In this document: piece after piece, positions 1-11,913 of the stretch
Layout: each line of letters starts with the position of its first letter
How positions within the stretch are numbered: the first letter of the stretch is position 1
From: Sanghuangporus weigelae
Lineage: Eukaryota; Basidiomycota; Agaricomycetes; Hymenochaetales; Hymenochaetaceae
DNA: 64,000 bases
NCBI GenBank assembly: GCA_033182465.1
Contig: CP137323.1
Span: 1,736,001-1,800,000, forward strand
Direction: 5' to 3'
Notes under the pieces: generated by a model
What the model was told of the DNA's origin: nothing
What the model saw: the letters and a program-made list of their open reading frames with translations, nothing else
Database searches by the model: none
Translations under genes and position numbers: made by a program

Positions 1-2877
1 TCATCATGTGCTTGTATGCTGATTCAAACTTCAGACACAGTCCACGACCCTGTGACTGACGAGGACTGTCGAAAGACTACCTTACGGTGTATAAGGGATC
101 TGGCTTCCATTCCGTTCAAGACTCCGGACTGTCTTCATCCTCGGAAACTTCTTTCTGTGCCTCGGAGTCGCATACTCCGGAAACGGGCTTCGACAAAAAT
201 GGTCCTGGCGGAGATCACGAAACCGATACTTTACTTCAGTAATCCTGGTCAACTTCAGAACGCGTTCAATGACTACTTGCTCGGTAAATCCATTCTCTAC
301 ATTTACATCATACTATGCTTATTCTCTTAATCTCGGTAGCGCTTTCCAAACTTCAGAATTACGGTCTTGCATGCCGTAGCATCGGCTGGGAGAATCTTTC
401 TATCTCTACCAATCGAATGCGCAACGTGCATGCAGAGGGCATTCTGACCAGCTTGGACGGTGTAGACGTTCGTCTTCAGAAAAAGAGGAAAGAAGGTCTA
501 CCCGTAAGCGTCTGCTTCGCATTGTGCCTACTGTTTCTTCTATCTCACCCTTCATGTGATTCCCCTCCCGAAGTCCGTTATTAATACACTGCCCGCGAAG
601 CTACCGGATCGAAAGCGCAACGAATATAGGTTCAAACCATTTGATGGTCCTCGACAGATTTTCCTCTGTCTCATCTGGATAATGACTTCGCGTCATGGAC
701 CATGCAATACAGAGCACAAAATATCTCATGAACATCCCATATGGATGTCCCCTGTCTGCGATTGGCATACTTGGGGCCAGGGTGACCAAACTTATCACGG
801 AGAGTCTACAGCTGAAACCCTCTACGCCTCGCGACGAACTCGGAAAGCAGGAATACTGAGGGACAAGGACAAATTCGAGAGTGTCGTGGAGCATGTCAAT
901 CCGTACTTCGATCAACTCAAGGAATATCTCAGGATCCTGCGCACGGCGATGTACGATTACCGACAGGTCATCCAAGAAGTAGTTCGATCACGCCTCTCAG
1001 AAATCTCCATATGCAGGAGCATTATGGCGGAGGCTGTGGAACATTCGTACGGAGAATGGTGGCCTGCTATCATGGTTAAAGCAGCACTCAGACGTTGGGA
1101 TGCACATAGGCAGAAAGCTGGATGGATGGATGATATTTACGATACGGACAAGGCGATAAGCTTTGAAGCGCATGAGAAAGGTAAATTGGCAACCTTCGTG
1201 TATGCGCGGGTGAAAGAAAAAGGAGAACTGGATTGGGCGTACTTCAACACCTGTCTAACCGAGTCATCTCCCATAGATTTCATTCGGGGCAGGAACACGA
1301 CGTTTCGGTTGCTAGATGACAAAGTCCCGCAGTACACTAGCGAAAACCCTCACGAAAAGCATGTCGCGAATGTCGCATGTGCCTCGAAGACGATATTTCT
1401 AGACTCTGTCGATTTTCCGGAGCACTTCTACCCTCAAAAGCTTCCTCGACGAACACGAAAACCGATTCGGGCGGTTTTGGCCGCGATCACCAAGCCCGCT
1501 ACCTACTTCAACAATCCTAGGCAGCTCTTTGACGCCGTTAAGGATTATATCTCCTGTAGGCTAAATCTCTCCTCCAATCCAACCTTCCTGTTGACGAGCG
1601 TGACTTTCTTCAGCGATCGTCGAACTTCAAGGCCTCGGGCTTATGCATCGTCTTATTGGATTGGAGAGTCTTTCCATTTCTGCAGATGTTACAGCGCTCA
1701 AGGATCGGTTTGATGAAGAACCAGTCGGAATTCTCACGAGCTTGGACGGTGTGGATATTCGACCGCAGAAGCCGACGGAAAGGCAATATTCACCTGTAAG
1801 GACGGATTTCCTCCACCGTATTGTACGACCATTACTAACGTAGGAACAATGAAGGTTGTTGTCAATACGCTGCCTGCCAGACTCGCTTCTCCAATCTTCG
1901 ACTCAGCGGCCTTCGATCATCGAGACGGTCCTCGTCAAATTCTTCTCTGCCTCATGTGGATAATCACGACGCGCCATGGACCGTATAACGACGAATGCAA
2001 ACTCTATTTGCATAGCGGAATTACCATGAAGAAGTCACCTGTGTACAAATGGCACCTTCTGGCAAACGAGAACTGGGATGGGAACGACAACGATATCAAA
2101 GTCATGAGACGGAAGAAATTCCAGATCATGAGCAAGAGGCAGGACTTTGAAAAAAATGTAGTCAACTTCGTCCAGCCGTATTTTGAAGGGTTTAGGGCGC
2201 ACCTGAGGATCCTACGCACAGCCCTGTACGACGGATTTGAGTCTTTTGCCGCAGCTGTCGTTCGATCGGTTATCCCGGATACATTTCCCAAGGACAGGGA
2301 CAATCTTATATGGTGGACGAAGGTCATGACCTCGCTTGCGCTGACGGCGTACCGCGAGCTGACGGCTATGCACCCAGAGACTGAGATACCGCTGGCGCCG
2401 AAATGGGAAGAGACGAATAAATGTGCGAGGTTTGAGCCGGTTGAGAGGGGGAGTTTACCCTTCAGTCTGAAGACGGAGGAAGGTCGGGGCGTAGACCCGT
2501 ACTGTTTTGATAAGTGTCGAAATGTGGTCTCGCCAATCGGGTTTGTCAGGGGGAGGAATACGGTCGCTAGGCTCGTGAATCCCGGTCCTTCCTCCAGGCA
2601 TTGTTCATGCGCTGCCTGCATCTCTGTTGCTACTCTCAGAAAACTTGCCAGCGGTAATGCTGCGCTGTGCGATCGGACTCGGGATTCCATTCAGGGATGC
2701 TTTGCAAATGCGATTTCAATGGAGATCGAACATTACTGTAGAGGGATGGAATCTGAGGAGAGCGGAGAGGAAACCCCGGTTGATCAGGCGAGTAAAAATT
2801 TGAACGAAAGTAGTACGGATCGGCGTTTGCAAGGTGTTCCTTTGCTGAAACCTGAAGAGGACGCATTAGCATGGTGA
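1..2877 (+). CDS. Chain of degenerate fungal kinase (FunK1-like) C-lobe units, 5' partial
   Basis: The reading is open at base 1, so the gene starts outside the window; it ends with a stop at 2875-2877. At least three related units follow one another with no stop between them: the tail of one (1 to about 210), a full one (about 215-1480) and a last one (about 1480-2877). Each unit holds an 'ITKPxxYFxNPxQLxxAxxDY' helix, then 'LSIS' and 'GILTSLDGVD', then 'NTLPA', 'DGPRQIxLCLxWI', and a tail with 'FxRGRNT'. This order resembles the C-lobe of fungal-type protein kinases (FunK1: HRDxS, DFDxA, GTxxFMA, HDLESxxxVLxWI). The HRD and DFD residues are replaced, so kinase activity is unlikely. Introns lie at about 284-355, 1555-1650, 490-570 and 1792-1846, the last with branch site CTAAC and acceptor TAG. 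The FunK1 link is inference from motif order. The units could instead be separate genes whose boundaries I cannot see. Confidence 0.5.
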
Positions 2878-5132
2878 TCAGTCGTGTTGAGAAGACTCGT
2901 TTTTGAACCTTGTATTGTAATGACTATCTTTTTTGTAGCCTTCAGAAAATCCACATGCACCTTGTAGTGTTGCGTAACTCTCGTGCCAGCCATACAATAA
3001 AGGAGCCTTCAAGTAAAGTCTGGAACGGAATATTAACATATCTCAGTTCCAATGGTAAGAGAAAATCCATCCCCAAGTTCCTCATGATTTGATACTTGGC
3101 GCATCCGAACAATAAGGAATGTCGTTGTTTGATCGCAGAGAACCACGAGGATAGCGCCAATACGGGAGAATGTGGCATTAAATCAGGTTCAACCAGGTTC
3201 AACCTCTTCATCTGAGTATCTTCCGATCCGAATCGACGTTACTGTCCGATCGAGACGCCAACGACCCTCAGACTCATAACGATCCAGCTATCAAGACCTT
3301 GAATGCAGAAGATACTCGAGCATACTATAAATGCCGTACATACTTGACTAATGCACCATGTAAACTTCAGCCGAGAAAGAATAACCCCACACCCAAACGA
3401 AGACAACCAATCACTCGCGAGTTCATCGCCATCTTTCCTACTATTTCAGTCTACGTATAGGAAGCGCAATCTCTACGAATCAAGTTGAGGCTTCCTGTGT
3501 CGAGCCTTGCTCATCCTTCGCACAATCCTTAGCATGTTGAGTCAAAAGACGCTCAGAGCAAGAACGTCAAGACGTACATCGCGGCCGAAGTCGATTTCAC
3601 TGACACTTCCCGGAGCGTAGTTTGTTCCACCGTTCGCACCCCTCTCTCCGGTTTCCTTTAGATTGGTCAAGAACTGACCTCCAAGGATGCAGAGAAGTGT
3701 TGAGTTCGGCGCTACACTCAAGACGTCCGCAGCAAGGAGACTGATTGCTATAATACTGTCCGTCGTAATCTAACGAACGGAGCAGAAGATGACATTTCGG
3801 GGGTCAAATCTCAAATTGCCTGATGAATTCGAAACTACGCACAAGCCATAGTATAGGACCTGATCCTGGAAAGAACACGAACTAAACTCAAGCCCTTAAA
3901 TCCGGAGGACAACTTCCAATATTCCGTTTCCTTGCAGAGCTAGGCACATCAGAATCAACCCCAATATCGTTAGGACCGGCCTGCAATGGATCAGTGTGCG
4001 TAATTGCGTAGAGCTATGCGCTTACCATGAAACAATCGCTAATGTTCGTGGCGGATTCCTGTATACCAAACAGATCGCCATTCCATCCGCAAGACTACCA
4101 GGAGTGACTACAGGATGTCCGAATTATTGTAAGTAGGCCGAATGAGCAAGGGACTTACAATCTTCAAACGAGATACTATAAATGAGAATACCGAGGTCTA
4201 ACTTCCAATCCAAGAAGGATTTTGAGAGTGATAGAGAGGTTGTCCATCACTCTCAAAATCCCTCTTGGATTGGAAGCTGATGATGGACAGTTTCTTATCT
4301 TCTTGATACTTGAACGAGGTAGTTTCTCATACATAAGAGAGAGTACTCACCTTGATAATAAAGTGTTAAGACCCGAATGAGTAGAATGTCTGTGTGTTAT
4401 AGAAGCAATCAACTGCATCAACTCTAGCTTGTCCGCGTGCAGTCAACTAGCACGACGGTGACCAAAGCTAGCGTTTGAATGAGTTCGGCACTCATACAGG
4501 AAGCAAACTACGTACTGGACAAGTCTCCGGCCCAGACTAAAATCCGACATTCGCAAAACTACTCGAGAGTTTGGGGGGCAAATCCTTGGAGGAGATATCT
4601 AAACAGATGGACATCCAGATTTCAGACGTTATGACACTCATTCTGAAGAGTATATACACACACCTGGCAAGGCTCTCGGTATGAAGATAGACTGAAAACG
4701 CGTAAGTTTAAAACTGAATGTTACGTAGGATTAATCATCGGTTTACCAATTATGTTAAAAACAGCTGCAAGTAGCCCGATGTAACGATTCTATGTGTAGA
4801 TCAGAAGCAGTCCGACTCATAGACAGAGTTGTCACTTGCGGCAAAGTAAATGATGCCGACAGAACTGTGCGGGTTTGACTTCCACTTTTCGTCAGATCAT
4901 GAAGGTCGGGGTCAAATGGTGCAAATCAGCCAGAAATGCTTTATCTAAGAGCCTCGTCAGGACCCGAGCTTGCTCATTGTCGATCAAGAGCCACAAATGG
5001 AAATGACAATCCTCCGCACGACATCGTTATACAGCATATTGTCCCATCACATGTGACAGGTGAAAACGATAAAAACTCGACTTCCAGAAAAGATACACAT
5101 GCAAGCAACGCTAATATTCTCACAACTAAGCC
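2878..5132. other. Gene-poor stretch with an inverted repeat
   Basis: No open reading longer than about 90 codons and no recognisable motif on either strand. It separates the kinase-like gene from the 3' end of the lectin gene. The only clear structure is the hairpin at 4202-4276. Confidence 0.5.
4202..4276. repeat. Near-perfect 31-bp inverted repeat (hairpin)
   Basis: The left arm 4202-4232 and right arm 4246-4276 are reverse complements over 31 bases with a single mismatch, separated by a 13-base loop. The arms begin with CTTCCAATCCAAGA. No coding potential is seen around it. It could be a small-RNA precursor, the remains of a miniature inverted-repeat element, or a transcribed regulatory hairpin. 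Confidence 0.85.
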
Positions 5133-6683
5133 CTAAAACCTCTTCGCACTTGAAAAGACATCGAATCCTCCTCCACGTCTTCTTGCATAATTACTCGTCC
5201 CAAAACCAACACCACCATTTCGTCTCGAGTACTCCTGGTAGCCGTAGAACGCGCCAAAGCAGACACCAGCGAATAGGAAGAGTTTGAGGAAGAAAGAGAG
5301 CCAGGAGCTAGAGGATGAGCTTGTAGTGGGTGCTTTGAATTTGTCTCGCGGGCGTGAGGGGTCCGCTAGGATAGCTGAGGATGTTGATACGGATATGATA
5401 CTGGACGATGTTGCATTAGGTAAGGTGGAGGAGCAGGCTGAAAGGACAGCAGGTACGTACTCGTGGGCGTCGAAGACATCGCCCGTTAGGGCCGAGAAGC
5501 CAAGGAAAGGAGCTAGAGGGATCGAGACGTCCTCAATTTTGACGCAGTCTGTCCAGGTATCACCTACGTTCCGGGTTCAGTTACCTATCTGAATAGAGTC
5601 GTGGTAGGAATGGCGCTTACGAGCTTTGAACTGCAGCTTTACATCCAAGAGCGAGTCTTTCACGTATGTGATCTTGACTTTTGTGGGGAACTCTTTCTTT
5701 AGGAAGTTCGCCTAGCAAAGTAGAGAGTTTAGCAGTGTTGGGATGACAGGAATAACAGAAAGTAAAAGCGTACGGAGCATGCACCGATTTTAGTCCTCTC
5801 TCCGTCCTGCTCAAGATCATAACTTGTGTTCCCATCTCCCATCGTAATGACGACTCGCGGAAAGGCGTATGCATGTCGGGAGTTTGCATAACTGGCAACA
5901 GCTTCAGCAAATAAATTCGATGATGAGAAGGGCTCATTCGTACGTGTCAAGGATAATTCCAAGGCCAGTGAATTTATCTGTCGCATAGTCAGCGATTGCA
6001 TGAATGAGGTGTAAACGAATGGACACGCACCAATGGAGCCGTATATCGGACCCGGCTGTGTACGTTCTTTCGTCAACCAGATAGCTAGACCATCACCGTG
6101 GAGGTGCTGTTTTTGGTCGCCAGATATCTGTTCGGTGAAGAGTCTGATGAGAAGTTGAACATTATTTAGTAACTAGCTTCCTAACTTTGAACTCTACTTC
6201 GACCACGTAGTTGGTAGCGGTGAGAGGTAGACGCGACCATAGCCATCCCTGTGATGATCAATATTCAGTTCCCATGCTTGCTCTTGCTCGAAATTAGCTA
6301 TATCTACCGTTTGAGATGGCTTGTTGCGTGTCAGTCGAATATGTCTATTGGTGTTCTGAAAGGGTGTATTCAGCAAGACAGTTCACTGCGCGAAATGACA
6401 CGACACGTACGACGATAGCATCTGCTCCGAAATCCCACCATCGATTTTGTAGATCCTGGTCAATATATGGCGCGTAAACAGAGTGTGTTCGTAGATTCAC
6501 GAGCTATGTCATAACGTCAGTGCTCTCCTCTAAACGAAGTTTTGAAGGATGCCAGCGCACTCTGTCTATCGTAACATTTTTGGCGTTTTTGCCATCTTTC
6601 TTCTTGTCCTTGGCGGCTAGGATACCAAGTGGAAGAAATATGAGTATCTGCAGTAAAAGTCGATAGATCAAGCTTGTGCGCAT
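5133..6683 (-). CDS. L-type (legume-like) lectin, VIP36/ERGIC-53 family cargo receptor
   Basis: A type I membrane lectin of the early secretory pathway, expected to bind high-mannose N-glycans on cargo between ER and Golgi. The chosen start (6683) gives a hydrophobic signal peptide, MRTSLIYRLLLQILIFLPLG; an in-frame ATG at 6734 would add 17 residues before it. Across several short introns the exons carry the family core: 'LRTHSVYAPYIDQDLQNRWW' with 'DFGADAIV', then 'HIRLTRNKPSQ', 'HLHGDGLAIWLTKERTQPG' with 'PIYGS', and 'PRVVITMGDGNTSYD'. After a luminal stalk comes a transmembrane segment (SWLSFFLKLFLFAGVCFGAF) and a short basic Gly/Arg-rich tail ending near FSSAKRF. Its stop codon is at 5133-5135. 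Intron 1 probably has a GTGCGC donor. No classic KKXX signal is visible at the C-terminus, which fits VIP36 better than ERGIC-53. Family assignment is confident; exact exon edges are less so. Confidence 0.85.
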
Positions 6684-6998
6684 TGTTGTAGTGGGAAGCC
6701 AGGAATATTCTGTCAGTGACTCGTCTGTCTTCAAGGCGCGTCGATCGCTCGTCGATCATCCCCAAGTCGGATTTCCTCACTGGAGCCACCAGCTTTTCTT
6801 ATCCAAATCTGCCAAAGAGCTTTGCCTGAGTTTGATGCTATCGTAACTATGGTAGCTAAAAGCTGATCTTGAACCGCGTCACCGTCATGTATAGACTGAT
6901 ATACTTCTCTTCGGGCTCAATCTCAGTTTCTTTTGTGAGGGAGGGGAAATATCTGCAAAAACATTTCTATCTTATTACAAGAGCAGGTCTATCTTTCC

Positions 6999-8036
6999 CT
7001 AAGCCCTTGCAAGAATGTCCATGAGTTGAGGGAAAAAATGATTAAGAAATATTGTGAATAAATGTTGATGAAGGTCGTGGATGACATCAGGAGGGAGTTG
7101 CATAACGAAAGGCGGTGTGGGAAGTGCAAATGCACCGTTAGAGACCAAATCCTGAGCGGCTGCTGGTCCGGAACACTGAAAATAAGGAGTCGTATTCGGA
7201 AGTCCGGTGGGACTTTCTGCTCTGGATTCATCGGTGCGATTCCACGTCCCGGATGGAGGCACCAGTTCGTTATCCCGAGTCGCAAAAGAGTATGGAGGAT
7301 TTCGAGCACCTGCTTGTCCGAATACGTCATCGACGGACCAATTGTCAATTTGTCTGGTATACGAGGTGCTTGGAGGAGAAAGAGCAAAAATGTCCTGGTG
7401 GAAGGATCCAGCGGAAATTGCTCGTCTGGAATAGTAGTCGGGAACCAAGGTTTCCGATTGGGAAAATGCAGGGATCTGTCCTGTATCCTCAGTACTATCA
7501 GAGGTTCCAAACCGCTCAGCTCCAAAGTGCTCCGAACCGATCTGCTGGATGGTACCAAAATCGAAGCACTCGCGATGAGACCGGGCGTCACTTGCTTCTT
7601 GGTACGGAGCACTGGAATCAAAAGATTGGTTCCCCACGTGTCTCACTGAATGATGGAAATCGAAGGGACAGAGATCGTCAGTGGAAAACATGGCGTCATT
7701 TGCTCCGGGAGTCTCCTCAGGCTGAAGTGTTGGTGTACTATGTGGAGCGTCATCATAACAGGTAGACCCGTCGGAAGGGATAGCCGCATCAACAGTGGTG
7801 GAAGAACTCGTTATTACCGGAGATTCGAGTCCGGAGGACATGTTTGCTACTTTGAACGATGGTTCGAGAGTTCGGTTTGTGTCTAGAGACTTGTCGGTGG
7901 AGGAGACTGAAAAGCTAATGTTGTTAGTGTCACACGTTATATACCTTTTATTTATCTCAGGCCAGAATCTCCCGATGGCGACAGAGCAGCTTTCCAGCCA
8001 GCCATTGGCCTGAACGTACAATAATGGCTGCGCCAT
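6999..8036 (-). CDS. Unrecognised protein, Ser/Thr- and Asp-rich
   Basis: A single open frame of 345 codons starting ATGGCGCAGCC on the minus strand and divergent from the FSH1 gene at 8712. I do not recognise it. Most of the chain is low in hydrophobic residues and rich in Ser, Thr, Asp, Glu and Pro, so probably disordered. Only the last 35 residues (LPPDVIHDLHQHLFTIFLNH and the FFPQLMDIL that follows) look folded. They faintly resemble the start of the fungal Zn2Cys6 transcription-factor middle homology region, but no Cys6 cluster is present, so this is not enough to call a regulator. A possible 38-base intron with a CTAAC branch site lies near 7920-7957 and could be removed in frame or could mark a later start. 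The gene may be truncated at its 3' end. Confidence 0.45.
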   Translation of the reverse strand: MAQPLLYVQANGWLESCSVAIGRFWPEINKRYITCDTNNISFSVSSTDKSLDTNRTLEPSFKVANMSSGLESPVITSSSTTVDAAIPSDGSTCYDDAPHSTPTLQPEETPGANDAMFSTDDLCPFDFHHSVRHVGNQSFDSSAPYQEASDARSHRECFDFGTIQQIGSEHFGAERFGTSDSTEDTGQIPAFSQSETLVPDYYSRRAISAGSFHQDIFALSPPSTSYTRQIDNWSVDDVFGQAGARNPPYSFATRDNELVPPSGTWNRTDESRAESPTGLPNTTPYFQCSGPAAAQDLVSNGAFALPTPPFVMQLPPDVIHDLHQHLFTIFLNHFFPQLMDILARA

Positions 8037-8711
8037 CTAACTATACGACAAGGGAGACAACGTGCTGAGAACGCTGCCACAAATGCTGGCCGCGTTATCG
8101 CAGAAGCCAGGATTGGAAGCATCAGGCCTACGGTAGTAAGTCCCGATGCGAATGCTTATGGTTATTGTAGTATGCAAAATATGCGGCAGAAGCTGCGGAA
8201 GCGGATAGTGTTGGTTGTTGGACTCGGCACGGTTTAGCGAATGACCGCGATATGGTCCCAGCCACGTAAGAGTGGAATTTGACCTGCAACTGATAGATCA
8301 GCACAGCTCACTCTCTTCCGTTGCGTAAGTTTCAGTCTCTTCGGTGGAACGAGATTGTAAGGACTACGTGAATCCACTCTACAGTTTCTTATCAGTTTGA
8401 AGGACTGAACGTAGCACGCGAAGTGGACGCACCTATTTACCGTTTTATAATCTGATTGTCCTTCGCATAGTTCAACACATCACTTATCGAGCTGGTAAGT
8501 TGCCTTCAGCCCATAGTCTGTACAGCTATAGCAGAGTCACGGTAAAGGAAAGAGAAGTGATCAGCCGTTCCGAGCCGGTCTAAGCGTCGATCAAAGCGTC
8601 GATCAAGTCCGACGCGTCTCCGCCTGCCTTACTTAGCCTACTACCACTAGTACCTGGTTTCATAACTGTAGAATATTCTACTTCTCATCTTTTATATACT
8701 TGCATCATAGA
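8037..8711. promoter_or_regulatory. Divergent intergenic region
   Basis: About 675 bases between the minus-strand gene starting at 8036 and the FSH1 gene starting at 8712. It must contain both promoters. No convincing TATA box or repeated site was seen. A short duplication (AAGCGTCGATCAAAGCGTCGATCAA) lies at about 8582-8607. Confidence 0.4.
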
Positions 8712-9867
8712 ATGGCTGTCAAGAAGGTATTAGCGCTTCACGGGTGGGTGCTCGTGAACAATCATACAGCTTTCATCGAAGGCTGATGATACCTACTTGG
8801 TTAGATACTCACAGAGTGCTACGATATTCTACAAGAAGGTCAGTCCTTATCAATTTGGCCGGAACACGGATTGCTGACATATTTATAAGTTAGGAGCACT
8901 ACGAAAGTACTGCGGAAAGGGAATTGAATTTGGTGAGTGGAACTTCGGTGTTCGAGGTAATTAGGTTGACTAAGTTCGAAATGACTGTATATTCCTAGTG
9001 TTCGTCGATGCGCCTCATATCCTACACCCTGTCGATTTAGAAGGTATCAATCCCACCGCATTAGGTTCGGCTGAGGCAGCCGTGGACTCAGAGCCTAATC
9101 CGGAGGAGCTGCCGAGAGGGTGGTGGAGGACGAATCCTGAACGGACCAAATACGATGGTGTAGCAGAGTCTGTCGCTGTGTTGCGCGATGTCTTAGCGAA
9201 GAACCGATTCGATGTGCGTTTGGCCAATGCTGGACTGATCTAGCGCACTGAACTGCGAGCTTGACAGGGTGTTTTCGGTTTCAGTCAAGGAGCCGCAATG
9301 GCAGCGTTAATTACAGCAATTGTGCGTATGCCTTCTATCTGTGCTTTCCTCCTCCTTCCAATCTTCTTCGTTCAGTTAGAGAAACCTCATCTCTATCCTC
9401 CCTTCCTCATAGACGGCGAGGCCCCGCATCCACCTATGTGCGTTCGCAAATGCTTCGGACGCAGGTTACATACTGACTAAGCGCTTTTGTCCAGGACATT
9501 CTGTATTGTAATATCGGGTTTCAAGCCTATAGACCCGAACTGGAACCACTTCTTCGATCCGGACTATTCAACGCCGACATTACATGTGTTCGGCCTGAAC
9601 GACGTGGTCATGACGCCTGAGCGCACACGATCGCTTATTGAAGTCTCTGCGAACAGACGAGTGGCGTCACATACCGGAGGACACTTCGTTCCAGCCAATG
9701 CTCCATGGAAGCTTTTCCTGCGAGAGTATATTAAGGATCCTTTTGGTAATGTACCTCAGCCAGCTACTTCCGATGAGGCATTAGCACTAGCATCGTCCCT
9801 CAATGGAACTCCGACGACAAGCACACCAGTGTCTGGCCGAGTGTCACCGATGTTAGCAAATCCATAG
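8712..9867 (+). CDS. FSH1-type serine hydrolase (first of tandem pair)
   Basis: Family of serine hydrolases 1 (alpha/beta-hydrolase fold, eukaryotic FSH/OVCA2 group), about 265 residues, probably a cytosolic esterase. ATG at 8712 opens exon 1 (MAVKKVLALHG). Short introns follow, and the exons join in frame at 'LHGYSQSATIFYKK', 'LGALRKYCGKGIEFVFVDAP', 'GWWRTNPERTKYDG', 'GVFGFSQGAAMAALITAI', 'LEKPHLYPPFLIDGEAPHPP' and 'FCIVISGF'. The catalytic triad is visible: Ser in GFSQGA, Asp in LNDVVMTPE, His in GGHFVP. Intron acceptors were chosen to keep these blocks in frame. A Ser/Thr-rich tail ends at the stop 9865-9867. Its neighbour at 10220 is a close paralogue in the same orientation, so the pair arose by tandem duplication. 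Known FSH members include dihydrofolate-reductase-region esterases and secondary-metabolite hydrolases; the substrate here cannot be told. Confidence 0.88.
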
Positions 9868-10219
9868 ATATTACAAACCAAATGTAGGGGATGGTTTCTT
9901 CCCCGCACGGAGAACAGATTACGTATGCAATGCAACGGACGGTGTAAGAACAGACCTTTATGAGTAGTATTGATAGGTGTGCTTTATTACCCGTTTCTCT
10001 TTCTATTCGGACTCATCATCTTTACCTGCACAGAAATGTAATATTTTGTAGACTAAATCTAATAAATTTGGATCCACTCCGAAACTCAGAAAAGCCGAGA
10101 AATTGATTACGTGAGAATTGCATTGTGTAAAGAACTTTTCTTCCGGTTCGTCGGTCGGACGATAAGACAAACCTTCTTTCTTTCCTAACCTACCTCTCTC
10201 ACGACCGACGAAGAGCAGG

Positions 10220-11342
10220 ATGGCACCTACGAAGATCCTTATGTTGCATGGGTAAACATGCTTCGTCCCTTTGAAGAACTCGTTTGGATCTGACCTACCT
10301 CAGGTATGCACAAAATGCATTGATCTTCTCCAAACGGGTAAGCTCGTGTTTAGTCAGGAACGACACTTAGTAAAGCAAGCAATTAATGAAATTCCATGCC
10401 GTTTGCCAAGATGGCAGCAATCCGCAAGGCGTGCGGAAAAGACGTAGAGTTTGGTACGTATATTACTTAATGTGGCCTATTTCTCTCATACTTATATAAA
10501 TCTCCGCTATCTTCGCTATAATGGTCGGGATAATTAGTGTTCATGGACGCACCAAAAGTGCTTGGAGCCGACGATCTTGAAGGATTTGGCGATTTAGCAT
10601 CGTTGGCGACAGAAGCTGGTCCAGACGGTGCACTTCGCGGATGGTGGAGTTCGGATGTCGCAAGGACTCGATTTAAAGATGAGGATCTAGACCTTTCTCT
10701 CTCTGCGTTTCGGGATATCCTCGCCAAGGATCACTTCGATGTTCGTAATAATATCTCGGAACTACTTCAGGCATGATGTCTAATTGTCGTTCATGAAGGG
10801 TGTTTTTGGATTCAGTCAAGGAGCTGTCATGGCCGCAATGCTTGCGGGATTAGTGCGTCAGAGACAGGATCAATTCTACTTGTCTGAACGTTGGACTTAT
10901 GATTGTATGTACAGTTGGAGAGACCTGAGTTACATCCGCAGTTCCTTATCGAGGGAAATGCACCTCATCCTCCCTTGTGAGTGATTCTGTATATTGATCC
11001 TGTATGGAAATTTAGCGATCGAACAGCAAATTCTGCGTCGTAACGGCTGGCTTCCTTCCACCAAACGAGCGATGGGCACGTTTCCTGACTCCATCATATA
11101 CTACGCCGACGTTACACGTTATGGGACTAACGGATCCGATCGTTTCGCAAGAGCAAGCGCATACGCTTGTGGCTGTTAACAAGTCAGAACACTCGAAAGT
11201 TGCACCGCATGAAGGAGGACATTTCATTCCGTCCAAAGCACCATGGAGAAATTTCTTCAAGGCATACTTCAAGGATCCTTATGGGGATGCGCAGCCGCCT
11301 CCACCTGTTGTCGAAACGAAGGATGAAGAAGCAATTACTTGA
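10220..11342 (+). CDS. FSH1-type serine hydrolase (second of tandem pair)
   Basis: Paralogue of the preceding gene with the same exon layout. ATG at 10220 gives MAPTKILMLHG, and an intron splits the codon for Gly exactly as in the first copy. Later blocks are 'YAQNALIFSKR', 'CGKDVEFVFMDAPKVLGADD', 'LRGWWSSDVARTRF', 'GVFGFSQGAVMAAMLAGL', 'LERPELHPQFLIEGNAPHPP' and 'KFCVVTAGFLPPNERW'. The triad residues are all present: Ser in GFSQGA, Asp in GLTDPIV, His in GGHFIP. The stop is at 11340-11342. The intron before KFCVVTAG needs the acceptor GAACAG rather than the nearer TTTAG, because the nearer one would put a stop in frame. The two paralogues differ most in the loop after VFVDAP and in the C-terminal tail. 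Both look intact, so both may be active. Confidence 0.86.
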
Positions 11343-11913
11343 ATCGAGTCTGTTTCATGGCAAATGTGTGATTTGTAGACAAGTAGATTAGGTATGTGTT
11401 CTCTACTTTTGTCGGGAGCAGTTCTCTTATGGCACCATTGGACAAAGATTTTTTTGTGAAGTAGATGACAAAATGAGAAGAATTTCAAAACAAAAAATCT
11501 TCAGTATTAGTGTCCATAACGAATTTGGACACGGACACATGAGTGTCATTAATTGTATTCGATCACTACCCGACGTCGGGTCTTTGCCTTTTTTATAAGG
11601 CGCTTTAAGGTATTTCCATTCAAAAATTGAGATTATTACTAGTACTTGGAATGGGTGACGTCCAATATGACTTGTTTTAGTAAGGGATGTCCCGCATTTG
11701 GTATTGGTCATATAAAGGCATCTATTGGTGCCTGGAGCCTCAGGGAATTTCGCTCAGCCACATCAGCATAATCCAATCCTAGGCGCTCTTGGTCCTGCAC
11801 GTGCCCTAGGGGCTAAGACACGCCAGGTCAGGAATGCCCCAGTTAACCCATCTTGACAATTGATCACTAGGTATAACTATGGGAAGGATAGCTGTCGAGG
11901 GCCCTTCTTCCCC
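11343..11913. other. Intergenic, AT-rich, no gene seen
   Basis: Contains short open frames only, and imperfect palindromic sequence near 11565-11585 (CCCGACGTCGGG). It holds the 3' flank of the second FSH1 gene and the promoter of the DUF6533 gene. Confidence 0.4.

Noticed and set aside
5284-5592. Open frame of 102 codons on the plus strand.
   Set aside because: It lies antisense to the lectin gene's 3' exons, which have clear homology on the minus strand; a shadow frame.
7062-7765. Open frames of 170-195 codons on the plus strand.
   Set aside because: They overlap the 345-codon minus-strand frame and have no start context or motif; more likely shadows.
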